This document shows positions 14,435 to 23,000 of a stretch of 33,633 bases of DNA, in pieces. The stretch lies in assembly GCF_021474425.1 (NCBI RefSeq), contig NZ_JAKEIP010000077.1:1-33633 (forward strand), read 5' to 3'. The position numbers and the translations under genes were made by a program. This DNA is from Streptomyces muensis. GTDB lineage: Bacteria; Actinomycetota; Actinomycetes; Streptomycetales; Streptomycetaceae. Numbering within the stretch: the stretch's first letter is position 1; each line of letters begins with the position of its first letter. Below the pieces are notes generated by a model, which was given only the letters and a program-made list of their open reading frames with translations, searched no databases and was not told where the DNA came from.

Positions 14435-15544
14435 TTAGTGGGTCACCAGGCTCTTGGAGTCACGGGCCAGCGCGGTGAGTCGCGAGATGGCGCGGAAGTA
14501 CTTCTTGCGGTACCCGCCGTTGAGCATCTCCTCGCTGAACAGCTGGTCGAACGGCTGTCCGGAGGCCAGGACCGGGACTTCACGGTCGTAGAGCCGGTCC
14601 GCGAGCACGACGAGCCGCAGCGCGGTGGACTGGTCGGGTATCGGCCGGACGTCGGTGAGACACACCGCCTTCAGGCCATCGGTCAACGCGCCGTAACGGC
14701 TGGGGTGGACACGGGCCAGATGCTCCAGCAGATGCGGGAAGTCGTCGAGCGAGGCGCCCTCGGTGGCGTACGCCGCCTTGGTCACCTGTTCGTCGGAGTA
14801 AGGCGCCGGCGCCTCGGGGAGACCGCGGTGGCGGTAGTCCTCGCCGTCGATGCGCAGCGGGCGGAAGTGGGCCGACAGGCCCTGGATCTCCCGCAGGAAG
14901 TCGGCCGCCGCGAAGCGGCCCTCGCCGAGCTTGCCGGGCAGGGTGTTGGAGGTGGCGGCGAGCGCGACGCCCGCGTCGACGAGCTTGCCGAGCAGCGTGG
15001 AGACCAGGACGGTGTCGCCCGGGTCGTCGAGCTCGAACTCGTCGATGCACAGCAGCCGGTGACCGGAGAGGGTCTGCACCGTCTGCTGGAAACCGAGGGC
15101 GCCGACGAGGTTCGTCAGCTCCACGAAGGTGCCGAAGGCCTTGAGCGACGGCTCGGCGGGGGTGGCGTGCCAGAGGGAGGCGAGCAGATGGGTCTTGCCG
15201 ACGCCATAGCCACCGTCGAGGTAGACGCCGCGGGGGCCGGCCGGCACCTTGGGCGCCTTCGCCCTGCCGAACCCGAGGAAACCGCGCCTGGCCTTCCCCG
15301 CGCCACTCGCGTGCGCCCCGCCGAGCCCGGCCGCGAAGGACTCCAGGACACCGACCGCCTCCATCTGGCTGGGCTGGTTCGGGTCCGGGATGTACGTGCT
15401 GAAGCGGACCGAGTCGAAGCGCGGCGGCGGCACCATCTCGGCGACCAGCCGGTCCGCCGGGACGTGCGGCTCACGGGCGCACAGGGACAGCGGGCTCGCT
15501 TCGGCTATCGGGCTCGGCTTGGACGCGGCGGTGGAGGACGACAC
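14435..15544 (-). CDS. zapE: ZapE / AFG1-like ATPase
   Basis: The 369-aa protein is an AFG1-type AAA ATPase: Walker A GGYGVGKTHLLA, Walker B LLCIDEFELDD, sensor-like AATSNTLPGKL, and the family-typical SAHFRPLRIDGEDYRHRG segment and RLYDREVPV near the C-terminus. In E. coli ZapE associates with the division ring; in mitochondria the homologue handles respiratory complex subunits. In Streptomyces the role is not established. The start is the GTG at 15544, 37 bases from the divergent reductase gene, so the two must share a compact bidirectional promoter region. The residue 75-100 stretch is an Ala/Gly/Lys-rich insertion not typical of the proteobacterial protein. Confidence 0.88.
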   Translation of the reverse strand: MSSSTAASKPSPIAEASPLSLCAREPHVPADRLVAEMVPPPRFDSVRFSTYIPDPNQPSQMEAVGVLESFAAGLGGAHASGAGKARRGFLGFGRAKAPKVPAGPRGVYLDGGYGVGKTHLLASLWHATPAEPSLKAFGTFVELTNLVGALGFQQTVQTLSGHRLLCIDEFELDDPGDTVLVSTLLGKLVDAGVALAATSNTLPGKLGEGRFAAADFLREIQGLSAHFRPLRIDGEDYRHRGLPEAPAPYSDEQVTKAAYATEGASLDDFPHLLEHLARVHPSRYGALTDGLKAVCLTDVRPIPDQSTALRLVVLADRLYDREVPVLASGQPFDQLFSEEMLNGGYRKKYFRAISRLTALARDSKSLVTH

Positions 15545-15581
15545 GGTTCACCATGCTAAGCGCCGTGCCACACTCCATGAC

Positions 15582-16715
15582 ATGCGACGCCTGTTCCCTG
15601 TGACCGACGAAACAACACCTCGGGCCTCCGGCGGTTCGGCCGGTGAGGGCTCCGGTGCCGCTGGCGGGGTGTCGGAGCCTGCGGGTGCCGGCGAGGCTTC
15701 CGGGGCCGGTGTCGGCGACGCCGGAGGGGCGGCCGACGGGAGTGAGCTGGTGGTCGGCGAAGAAGGGGCCGGTGCACCTGGTGGAGCGGGTGCGGGAACC
15801 CGCGGCGCGGGGTCCGGCGCCGACGGGGCCGTCGGCCACGAGGAAGGAGCCGGGGGCGCCGGAGCGGTCTCGGCGGGTGGGGCGGTCGTAGGAGAGGCCG
15901 CTACCTCTGGGGCCGGGGGTGCCGGCTTGGAGGCGGTCGGGCTTCCCGGTTTCGGGGCGCCGGGCGTCGGGGAGGATCCGGCCGGCCGGGAGTGGAGTCT
16001 TGCCGAGCTCGCTGCCGCCTATGCCTATCCCGAGCCGGGACCCGGGGGCCCCGTTCCCTGGTTGCGGGCCAACATGGTGTCCACGCTCGACGGGGCCGCC
16101 CAGCACGACGGGCGTTCGCAGCCCATCTCCACCGCGACCGACATGCGGATCTTCGGCACGCTGCGGGCGCTGGCCGATGTCGTGATCGTCGGCGCCGAAA
16201 CGGTACGCCAGGAGGGGTACCGTCCGGCACGCGCGCGTGAGGAGTTCGCCGCGGCGCGTGAGGCGGCCGGGCAGGGGCCCGCGCCCGCCATCGCGGTGGT
16301 CAGCGCCGGCCTGGACCTCGACTACAGCCTGCCGCTCTTCACCTCACCCCTGGTGCCCACCCTGATCCTGACCGGCGCCGCCGCGCCGCCGGACCGGGTC
16401 GCGGCGGCCGAGAAGGCGGGCGCCCAGGTGGTGATCGCCGGTGACGGTGTCGGCGTGGATCCCGTACGTGCCGTCCAGGCCCTCGCCGAGCTCGGCCACA
16501 CCCGGCTGCTCACCGAGGGCGGGCCGCGGTTGCTCGGGCAGCTGGTCGCCGCCGGTGTGCTCGACGAGCTCTGTCTGACGATCTCCCCGATGCTCACCGC
16601 CGGAACCGCCCAGCGCATCGCCGGGGGGCCGTCGGTGGCCGTTCCGAAGCGGTTCGAGCTGGTGTCCCTGTTGGAGGAGGACGGCTTTCTGTACAGCCGG
16701 TACCGGCGGACGTGA
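15582..16715 (+). CDS. Pyrimidine reductase-like (RibD C-terminal domain) protein with large Gly/Ala insert
   Basis: The 377-aa protein starts MRRLFPVTDETT, the usual actinobacterial N-terminus. It then has about 120 residues of Gly/Ala/Ser/Glu-rich low complexity (about 13-135). The family domain resumes at REWSLAELAAAYAYP with LRANMVSTLDGAAQHDGRSQ, DVVIVGAETVRQEGY, LTEGGPRLLGQLVAAGVLDE and LCLTISPML. This is the NADPH-dependent reductase fold of riboflavin synthesis (RibD C-terminal/DHFR-like). In actinobacteria such stand-alone proteins are of uncertain substrate. The ATG at 15582 is chosen over the one at 15577, which is in another frame. A hairpin terminator follows. Confidence 0.85.
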   Translation: MRRLFPVTDETTPRASGGSAGEGSGAAGGVSEPAGAGEASGAGVGDAGGAADGSELVVGEEGAGAPGGAGAGTRGAGSGADGAVGHEEGAGGAGAVSAGGAVVGEAATSGAGGAGLEAVGLPGFGAPGVGEDPAGREWSLAELAAAYAYPEPGPGGPVPWLRANMVSTLDGAAQHDGRSQPISTATDMRIFGTLRALADVVIVGAETVRQEGYRPARAREEFAAAREAAGQGPAPAIAVVSAGLDLDYSLPLFTSPLVPTLILTGAAAPPDRVAAAEKAGAQVVIAGDGVGVDPVRAVQALAELGHTRLLTEGGPRLLGQLVAAGVLDELCLTISPMLTAGTAQRIAGGPSVAVPKRFELVSLLEEDGFLYSRYRRT

Positions 16716-16721
16716 GGTCAA

Positions 16722-16740
16722 AACGGCGGAATCCACCGTT
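16722..16740 (+). terminator. Short hairpin terminator after reductase gene
   Basis: AACGG-C-GGA and TCC-A-CCGTT pair around one central base with a single mismatch, 6 bases after the stop. A modestly T-rich stretch (CCGTTTAGCTTT) follows. Confidence 0.5.
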
Positions 16741-16777
16741 CCGTTTAGCTTTCGCCGGGCACACTAAAACTCGCAGT

Positions 16778-16795
16778 CCCCGTGCGAGCACGGGG
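16778..16795 (+). promoter_or_regulatory. Leader hairpin upstream of Usp-like gene
   Basis: CCCCGTG and CACGGGG enclose CGAG, forming a stable stem that ends about 13 bases before the AAGGGG ribosome-binding site of the next gene. It could be part of the 5' leader and modulate translation, or be a terminator for upstream read-through. Confidence 0.4.
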
Positions 16796-16824
16796 CAGGA
16801 TGGTTTCCGCAGAAGGGGCGCCCG

Positions 16825-17298
16825 GTGTTCACAAGCGTTTTGATGATCGAGAAGGCCCTGACGTCCGCCGACGTGGAGTTCGTCACCACCTTGCACGGGG
16901 ACGAACAGGTCTCGTTCCATGTGCTGCTCCAGCCGCGCGGCGAGCAGGCCGACAGGTTGTTGCGTGCCATCGACGACATCGCGCTCGGCGAGTTGGACGA
17001 GGCCGTGCGGGAGGGGAGTACGCCGGAGGGGGAGGAGGCGCTCAGTACGGGGGAGCGGGCCTTGGAGGTGTCGCTCACGGCGTTGCGCTCCGCCGGGGCG
17101 GCGGCGGAGGGGCGGCTGTTGGAGGATCATCCGCTGGATGCGCTGCGGGCTGTGGTGGACGAGGTGGGGGCGGATGAGGTGATCGTGCTGACGGATCCCC
17201 ACTATGTGGAGGAGTTCTTTCATCGGGACTGGGCTTCTCGGGCTCGGCACAAGGTGGGGGTGCCGGTGTTGAAGCTGTTCTCGCACAGCAGGGCTTAG
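16825..17298 (+). CDS. Usp-like conserved hypothetical (often mislabelled indole-3-glycerol phosphate synthase)
   Basis: The 157-aa protein starts MFTSVLMIEKALTSADVEFV and ends with DEVIVLTDPHYVEEFFHRDW, then ASRARHKVGVPVLKLFSH, a C-terminal strand-helix-strand pattern like universal stress proteins. The middle is acidic and helical (RLLRAIDDIALGELDEAVRE). No TIM-barrel or IGPS catalytic residues are present, and at half the IGPS length the IGPS label used in some Streptomyces annotations cannot be right. The GTG at 16825 follows AAGGGG by about 7 bases. It is encoded between the reductase and murC genes with its own leader. The function is unknown. Confidence 0.65.
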   Translation: MFTSVLMIEKALTSADVEFVTTLHGDEQVSFHVLLQPRGEQADRLLRAIDDIALGELDEAVREGSTPEGEEALSTGERALEVSLTALRSAGAAAEGRLLEDHPLDALRAVVDEVGADEVIVLTDPHYVEEFFHRDWASRARHKVGVPVLKLFSHSRA

Positions 17299-17310
17299 CG
17301 CCGTAGGGCT

Positions 17311-17372
17311 TCGGTGGTTTGCCGGGTGCGGGTTCGATGTGGCTGGTCGCGCAGTTCCCCGCGCCCCTGGGG
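17311..17372. repeat. Dispersed Streptomyces intergenic element
   Basis: The intergenic region contains GGCTGGTCGCGCAGTTCCCC followed by GCGCCCCTGGGG, preceded by a G/T-rich arm (GTTTGCCGGGTGCGGGTTCG). From memory this string is very common between genes in Streptomyces chromosomes, so I list it as a dispersed element. Its function is unknown. Confidence 0.5.
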
Positions 17373-17398
17373 GGTTGCAGTCCCCTGTGTCCCAAGCG

Positions 17399-17426
17399 TG
17401 AGGTCGGCTTCCTGACCCAATAGGCT
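17399..17426 (+). promoter_or_regulatory. Possible murC promoter
   Basis: TAGGCT (17421-17426) fits a -10 hexamer. TGAGGT (17399-17404), 16 bases upstream, is only a weak -35. The implied leader to the ATG at 17466 is about 30-35 bases and contains GGGAGA at a proper distance. Confidence 0.3.
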
Positions 17427-17465
17427 GGGTCCTCATCGTCGTATCGCAATCCTGGGAGAACACGC

Positions 17466-18857
17466 ATGGCACCCGGCATTCCCACCGCCATGGACCGACC
17501 GCACTTCATCGGCATCGGCGGGGCCGGGATGTCGGGGATCGCGAAGATTCTCGCGCAGCGTGGGGCCAAGGTGGCGGGCAGTGATGCCCGGGAGTCGGCG
17601 ACCGCCGAGGCGCTGCGGGCGCTGGGGGCGACCGTGCACATCGGGCACGCGGCGGAGCACCTCGCGGACGACGCCAGCTGTGTGGTCGTGTCGTCGGCGA
17701 TCCGGCAGGACAACCCCGAGCTGGCCCGCGCCGCCGAGCTGGGCGTTCCGGTGGTGCACCGCTCCGACGCGCTCGCCTCGCTGATGGAGGGGCTGCGTCC
17801 GATCGCCGTCGCCGGTACGCACGGCAAGACGACCACGACGTCGATGCTGGCGGTCTCCCTGAGCGAGCTCGGCCTGCGGCCCTCGTACGCCATCGGCGGC
17901 GACCTCGACGCGCCCGGCTCCAACGCCCTGCACGGCGAGGGCGACATCTTCGTCGCCGAGGCGGACGAATCGGACCGCAGCTTCCACAAGTACGCGCCCG
18001 AGGTCGCGATCGTGCTGAACGTGGAGCTCGACCACCACGCGAACTACGCGTCGATGGACGAGATCTACGAGTCCTTCGTGACCTTCACCGATCGCATCGC
18101 CGAGGGCGGCACCCTGGTGATCTCCGCGGACCAGGACGGGGCGCGGGAGCTGACCCGGCGGGTCACGGCCTGCGATGTGCAGGTGGTGACGTACGGCGAG
18201 GCCGAGGACGCCGACGTGCGGGTCCTGTCCGTCGTGGCACAGGGGCTGAAGAGCCAGGTCACCGTCCTCCTGGGCGGTCAGGAGCTCACCGTCTCCGTCT
18301 CCGTCCCCGGGCGGCACTACGCGCTCAACGCCGTGGCCGCCCTCGCCGCGGGTGCGGCGCTCGGGGTCCCGGCCGCCGAGCTGGCCCCGGCGCTCGCGGC
18401 CTACACGGGCGTCAAGCGGCGCCTCCAGCTGAAGGGCGAGGCCGCGGGCGTCCAGGTCATCGACTCCTACGCCCACCACCCGACCGAGATGACGGCCGAC
18501 CTGGAGGCCATGCGCGCCGCCGCCGGGGACGCCCGGATCCTGGTCGTCTACCAGCCCCACCTGTTCTCCCGCACGCAGGAGCTCGGCAAGGAGATGGGCG
18601 ACGCCCTCGCCCTCGCGGACTCCTCGCTGGTCCTGGACATCTACCCGGCCCGCGAGGACCCGATCCCCGGGATCACCAGCGAGCTGGTCATCGAGGCGGC
18701 CCGCGCGGCCGGCGCCGAGGTGACGGCGGTGCACGACAAGGGCGAGGTGGCCTCGCTCGTCGCGGGAATGGCGAAGCCCGGTGATCTCGTTCTCACCATG
18801 GGCGCGGGCGATGTCACCGACCTCGGCCCGCTCATCCTGGACCGCCTGTCGAAGTGA
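17466..18857 (+). CDS. murC: UDP-N-acetylmuramate--L-alanine ligase
   Basis: The 463-aa enzyme adds L-alanine to UDP-MurNAc in the cytoplasm, the first step of the peptidoglycan stem peptide. The N-terminal Rossmann motif GIGGAGMSGIAK (about 16-27), the ATP-binding loop AGTHGKTTTT (about 115-124), ADESDRSF, LNVELDHHANY and the C-terminal SYAHHPTEM/QPHLFSRT motifs are all present, as in MurC rather than MurD/E/F. The start at ATG 17466 has GGGAGA upstream; the extra N-terminal MAPGIPTAMD is usual in Streptomyces. As elsewhere in the genus, this gene lies away from the division and cell wall cluster. msrB follows after 13 bases, so the two probably form an operon. Confidence 0.95.
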   Translation: MAPGIPTAMDRPHFIGIGGAGMSGIAKILAQRGAKVAGSDARESATAEALRALGATVHIGHAAEHLADDASCVVVSSAIRQDNPELARAAELGVPVVHRSDALASLMEGLRPIAVAGTHGKTTTTSMLAVSLSELGLRPSYAIGGDLDAPGSNALHGEGDIFVAEADESDRSFHKYAPEVAIVLNVELDHHANYASMDEIYESFVTFTDRIAEGGTLVISADQDGARELTRRVTACDVQVVTYGEAEDADVRVLSVVAQGLKSQVTVLLGGQELTVSVSVPGRHYALNAVAALAAGAALGVPAAELAPALAAYTGVKRRLQLKGEAAGVQVIDSYAHHPTEMTADLEAMRAAAGDARILVVYQPHLFSRTQELGKEMGDALALADSSLVLDIYPAREDPIPGITSELVIEAARAAGAEVTAVHDKGEVASLVAGMAKPGDLVLTMGAGDVTDLGPLILDRLSK

Positions 18858-18870
18858 GGGGCAAGCACTC

Positions 18871-19278
18871 ATGTCGTACGACGTCGAAAAGCCGGACGAG
18901 CAGTGGCGCGCGGAGCTGACCCCGGCCGAGTACGCGGTTCTGCGCCAGGCCGCCACCGAGCCCGCCTTCACCGGTGAGTACACCAACACCAAGACGACGG
19001 GCGTCTACTCCTGCCGCGCCTGCGGCGCCGAACTGTTCACCTCCACCACGAAGTTCGAGTCCCACTGCGGCTGGCCGTCCTTCTACGACCCGAAGAACAC
19101 CGACGCGGTCGAGCTCATCGAGGACCGCTCGCACGGGATGGTCCGCACCGAGGTGCGGTGCGCGCGGTGCGGGTCGCATCTCGGGCATGTCTTCGAGGGT
19201 GAGGGATACCCGACGCCGACCGACCAGCGGTACTGCATCAACAGCATCGCGCTGCGGCTGACCTCCGACGAGGACTGA
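18871..19278 (+). CDS. msrB: Peptide-methionine (R)-S-oxide reductase
   Basis: The 135-aa protein repairs the R form of oxidised methionine. Structural zinc is held by Cys48/Cys51 (CRAC) and a second pair in CARCGSHLGHVF. The GWPSF motif and the C-terminal catalytic Cys in RYCINS are intact. The length is typical. It begins 13 bases after the murC stop with GAGGGG upstream of the ATG, so it is co-transcribed with murC. Confidence 0.95.
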   Translation: MSYDVEKPDEQWRAELTPAEYAVLRQAATEPAFTGEYTNTKTTGVYSCRACGAELFTSTTKFESHCGWPSFYDPKNTDAVELIEDRSHGMVRTEVRCARCGSHLGHVFEGEGYPTPTDQRYCINSIALRLTSDED

Positions 19279-19339
19279 CGGTCCCGGGCCGGGTGTTTCG
19301 GCTACGCTCTTGAGTCAATGACCCTGCTGGGAGGGTGAG

Positions 19340-19996
19340 TTGACGGGGAGCACAGGGGCTGTCGGGCCCGACGGCGGACGGGCGCGCAGGAGGGATCTGC
19401 GCAGCAGGCCCTTTCCGGCGCTGGCCGCGAACACGCCGGCCGAGAGACTGGAGTCGGTCCAGTTGCTGCGTGCCTGGGCCGAGCAGGAGGCCGAGGACGC
19501 CATCGAGTGGTACCTCGAGGACAAGCGGCTCAAGCGTCTCGGCTCCCGTGTCATCCGCGGCATGATGATCGTGCTCGCGACGACCGGCACCGTGATCCCG
19601 CTCGCCGGGGCGGCCGCGAACGCGGACATCCAGAGCTGGGGCTATGTCTTCCTGGCCGCCGCCGCGGGCTGCAAGGGCTTCGACTACTTCTTCGGGCTCT
19701 CCACGGCCTGGATGCGGGACATCACGGCGGCGCAGGCGCTGCGCGGCGAGCTGAACGAGTTCCGGCTGGCCTGGTCCGCGGAGCTGTTGCGGGATGTGAC
19801 GGGTGAGCCGGAGCAGTCGGTGATCGAGCGCCGGATGAACCTGATCGGCGGGCTGCTCGGCAGGATCCGGGCGCATCTGGAGGGCGAGACCGCGGACTGG
19901 ACCGCGGAGTTCCGGGCAGGACTCCAGCAGTTCCAGGAGCAGGCCGTCGCCCTGCCGGCGCCGCGGGAGGCCGGGGTGCCTGCGGCGGAGCGCTGA
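19340..19996 (+). CDS. SLATT domain 2-TM protein
   Basis: The 218-aa protein has a soluble helical N-terminus ending LRAWAEQEAEDAIEWYLEDK, two hydrophobic helices (about IRGMMIVLATTGTVIPLAGA and WGYVFLAAAAGCKGFDYFFG) and a helical C-terminus (QALRGELNEFRLAWSAELLR). This matches the SLATT family, predicted from comparative genomics to be pore-forming effectors in nucleotide-signal conflict systems; many Streptomyces copies have no known partner. The start is TTG at 19340, with GGGAGG 5 nt upstream. It is the first of a run of five co-directional genes, 76 bases before the giant ATPase gene. Whether it belongs functionally to that cluster is an inference from spacing and strand only. Confidence 0.7.
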   Translation: MTGSTGAVGPDGGRARRRDLRSRPFPALAANTPAERLESVQLLRAWAEQEAEDAIEWYLEDKRLKRLGSRVIRGMMIVLATTGTVIPLAGAAANADIQSWGYVFLAAAAGCKGFDYFFGLSTAWMRDITAAQALRGELNEFRLAWSAELLRDVTGEPEQSVIERRMNLIGGLLGRIRAHLEGETADWTAEFRAGLQQFQEQAVALPAPREAGVPAAER

Positions 19997-20072
19997 CCGC
20001 CCCCGAGCTGCTCGTCCCGTCCCCCGCCCGCCGAACCCGCGTCGTGGATCCGCCGGCTCCCGAGGATGTGCC

Positions 20073-23000
20073 ATGCAACGCTCCACCCGCTCGGCCGACC
20101 GGGCGCGACATGTGTACGTCTCGCGGCCGGCCGTGGCCGCGGGCGCCGCGGACGGTGTGCTGGTGCGGTCCGATCCGACGGGGGCGCGACTGCTGGAGCG
20201 GGCGCTGCGCTCGCTCGCCGAGCCCGCGTTCCTGCTGCCGAGGCTCAGTGCCGTCTGGCTCTGGGGCGACGAGATCGTCGCCGAGATGGCGGATGCCCCG
20301 GCCCGGCTGCTGCCCGAACAGTGGCGGGCGAGCCGCGACGCGCGGCAGTGGTTCCTCAGCCGGGAGAGCGCGAAGGCGTACGAGGGCCGGGACCCGGGGG
20401 CCGGTGGCCCGCCCTACCCGCACGTCGTGACCGTGGGCCGGGACGACGACCTGAGGCTGCTGCTGAACCTCGACGCCGGGACCGGGCTGTGCGCGGTGAC
20501 GGGTCTCGCGGCGTTCAGGGGCGCGCTCCTGGAGGGGATCGCCGCCGAGCTGGCCACGTCGCCGTGGTCGGGTCAGGCCCGGATCACCTGCGTCGGTGTG
20601 GCGCACGACCTCGGATCGCGGTTCCCGGACCGGGTGGAGGTGCTGCCCGACGTCCCGGCGCTCCTCGAATCCCTCCGCGAATTCCCTCGCGAATCCCTCC
20701 GTGAATCCTTTCTCGAACCGACGGCGGCCGGGACGGGGGCCGACACCGTTCTCACCGGGTGGGCGCCACGCCCCGCGCACCCCGCGACCGCCGGCCAGGT
20801 GATCCTCGTCGGCACCGAGCCCTCGCCGGCCGAGGCCCGCCACCTCGCGCGACTCGCCGCCGGAGGCGGACGGTCGGGGGTGCGCGTCGTCGTCGGCACG
20901 GCACGCGAGGAACTGTCCGGCGTGGCGGGGTACGAGATCGAGATCGCCCCGGACGGAAGGGTCTCCGCTCCGCTGCTGGGAGTCGAAGCGGCGCCCGGGT
21001 CGGCGCCGCCCGCGCGGACCCGCGCACGGCCGGCGCCCCGGGTGGCGCGGCCCCCTTCCTGGTCGGCCGTCCCGCTCGTTCCGGCACCCCGGCGCGCGGA
21101 GGTCGCGGGCGCGTACCGGAGGTTCACCGTCGTCGCGCGGGGCGAGGCGGGACAGGACGTCGTCCTCGAAGCCGACGACTCCACGACCGTCCGGGCCGTC
21201 GCCGACCAGCTCGCCCGCCTCGGCCGGCGGCAGACGGCCCTCGACCTGTTCACCGGCGAAGGCGAACGACTGGCCCCGGACGCGCCGCTGGGACGGACAC
21301 CCCTGTACGACGGCTGCCGGATCTTCCTCGGCGCGCCGCCCGAGGGACCGGTGCCCACGGACGCCGGCGATCTGCCCCCGACGGCGGAGGGCTTCGCGCA
21401 GTTCCGCGATCGGTATGTGTCGCCGGGTGCGGGAGGCACGCTGTCGTTCGACCGGCGGGCGGCACGGCCGGCCGCCGCGCCGAGGCCGGCCGTCGCGGAC
21501 GGCCCGGACGGGTCCGTGTATTCCCTGGGCAGCGTGGTGCAGCTGGCCTTGGCCTACTGGCGCCAGCGGCTCGACCAGCCGGTCGAGACACGGCCGAGTC
21601 TGTCCGGTCCCGGTGAACTCCCGGGCGAGATCTTCGGGGCGCGGACCCGGCTGTGGGAACGCGGCCCGGACCATCCGGACCACCTCGTCCTGCGCCTCGG
21701 CCGCAGCGGAAGAGATCCGGTGAGCGTGGACCTCGGGCGCAGCGGCAGCCTCGTCATCGCCGCCGACCGCGACGTGGCCCGCGGACTGGCGGGCTGGCTC
21801 GTGGCCCAGACGGTGCTGCTGCACCCGCCTTCCGACGTCGCCGTACGCGTCCTCACCGACGAGACGGGCGAGAAGTTCTGGCACTTCGCGCGCTGGCTGC
21901 CGCCCGACGGGCTGATGACCCGAGGCGCCCTGCCGGTGCGAATCAGCCGAGACCCCGCCGCGCACGCCAGGCAGCTCGAAGAGGCCGCGCTGATCGTCCT
22001 CGAACGGCTGCGGGGCGCGCCGGGGGCGGGCGCGCTCTGGGGCGACACCGCCCTGGTCCTCGTCCTCGACGACCTGTCGGCACTGCGCGCGAGCGAGTCG
22101 GCCGAGCAAGTGCTGCTCCGTGACGGGCCCGACGTCGGCGTGTACGTCATCGCGGTCATGTCGCGCGCCGAGGCCGAGGATCAGCTGCGACCGCTCTTCC
22201 GGTACGGGGCCAGGCTGGTGTCGGACGGCGAGGGGCTGTGGCTCTCCGACGACGCCGGGGAGCAGCCGGCGGTGGGGACGATCGGGCCGCGATGCCTCCC
22301 CGACAAGATGTCACCGGCCCAACTCGACGCCCTGGCCCGTCTGCTCGCCCCCCTGCGCGACGACTCCGCCGGGGCGGCCGCCCCGCCCGCCGAGCGCCTC
22401 CTGGACCTGCTCGACCTGGATCCCCCGGCCGCCGAGCGGATCGCCGACCGGTGGGCGGGCACCCCGCGCTCCCCGGCGGCCGTGCTGGGCGGCTCCGCCG
22501 ACCGTCCCTTCGTCCTCGACCTGCGCGGCGACGGCCCGCACGCCCTGGTGACCGGGATGGCCGGCTCCGGGATGGAGGAACTGCTGTGCGCCTGGCTGGC
22601 CTCGCTGGCCGTGGCGAACCGCCCCGACGAGCTGAACCTGCTCCTCGTCCACCACGACGGCGGCGAGGCGTTCGCCCCGGCCGCCCTGCTGCCGCACACG
22701 GTCGGTGTGCACACCGGACTCGACCGCTACACGGCGGCCCGCGGACTGACCGCCCTCACCGCAGAACTGACGCGCCGTCAGAGACTGGTGAAGGAGGCCG
22801 GGACCCGCGACTTCGAGCAGTACACGGTGATCCGCGCGACCGACGCCGCGGACCTGCCCGCCCTGGCCCGCCTCGTGCTCGTGGTCTGCGACCTGGCCGC
22901 ACTGGAGGAGGAGCTGCCGGAGTTCGTGTCCGGGCTGCTCGACGCCACCCGGCGGGGCCGGGAACTGGGCGTGCACGTGATCCTCGCGACCCGCCGCCCC

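Noticed and set aside
15471..16106. Antisense open frame over the Gly/Ala-rich insert
   Set aside because: Its composition is the mirror of GC-rich repeats, and it has no ribosome-binding site or recognisable domain.
16825..17298. Indole-3-glycerol phosphate synthase
   Set aside because: The 157-aa length and missing catalytic motifs exclude it; the Usp-like pattern fits better.
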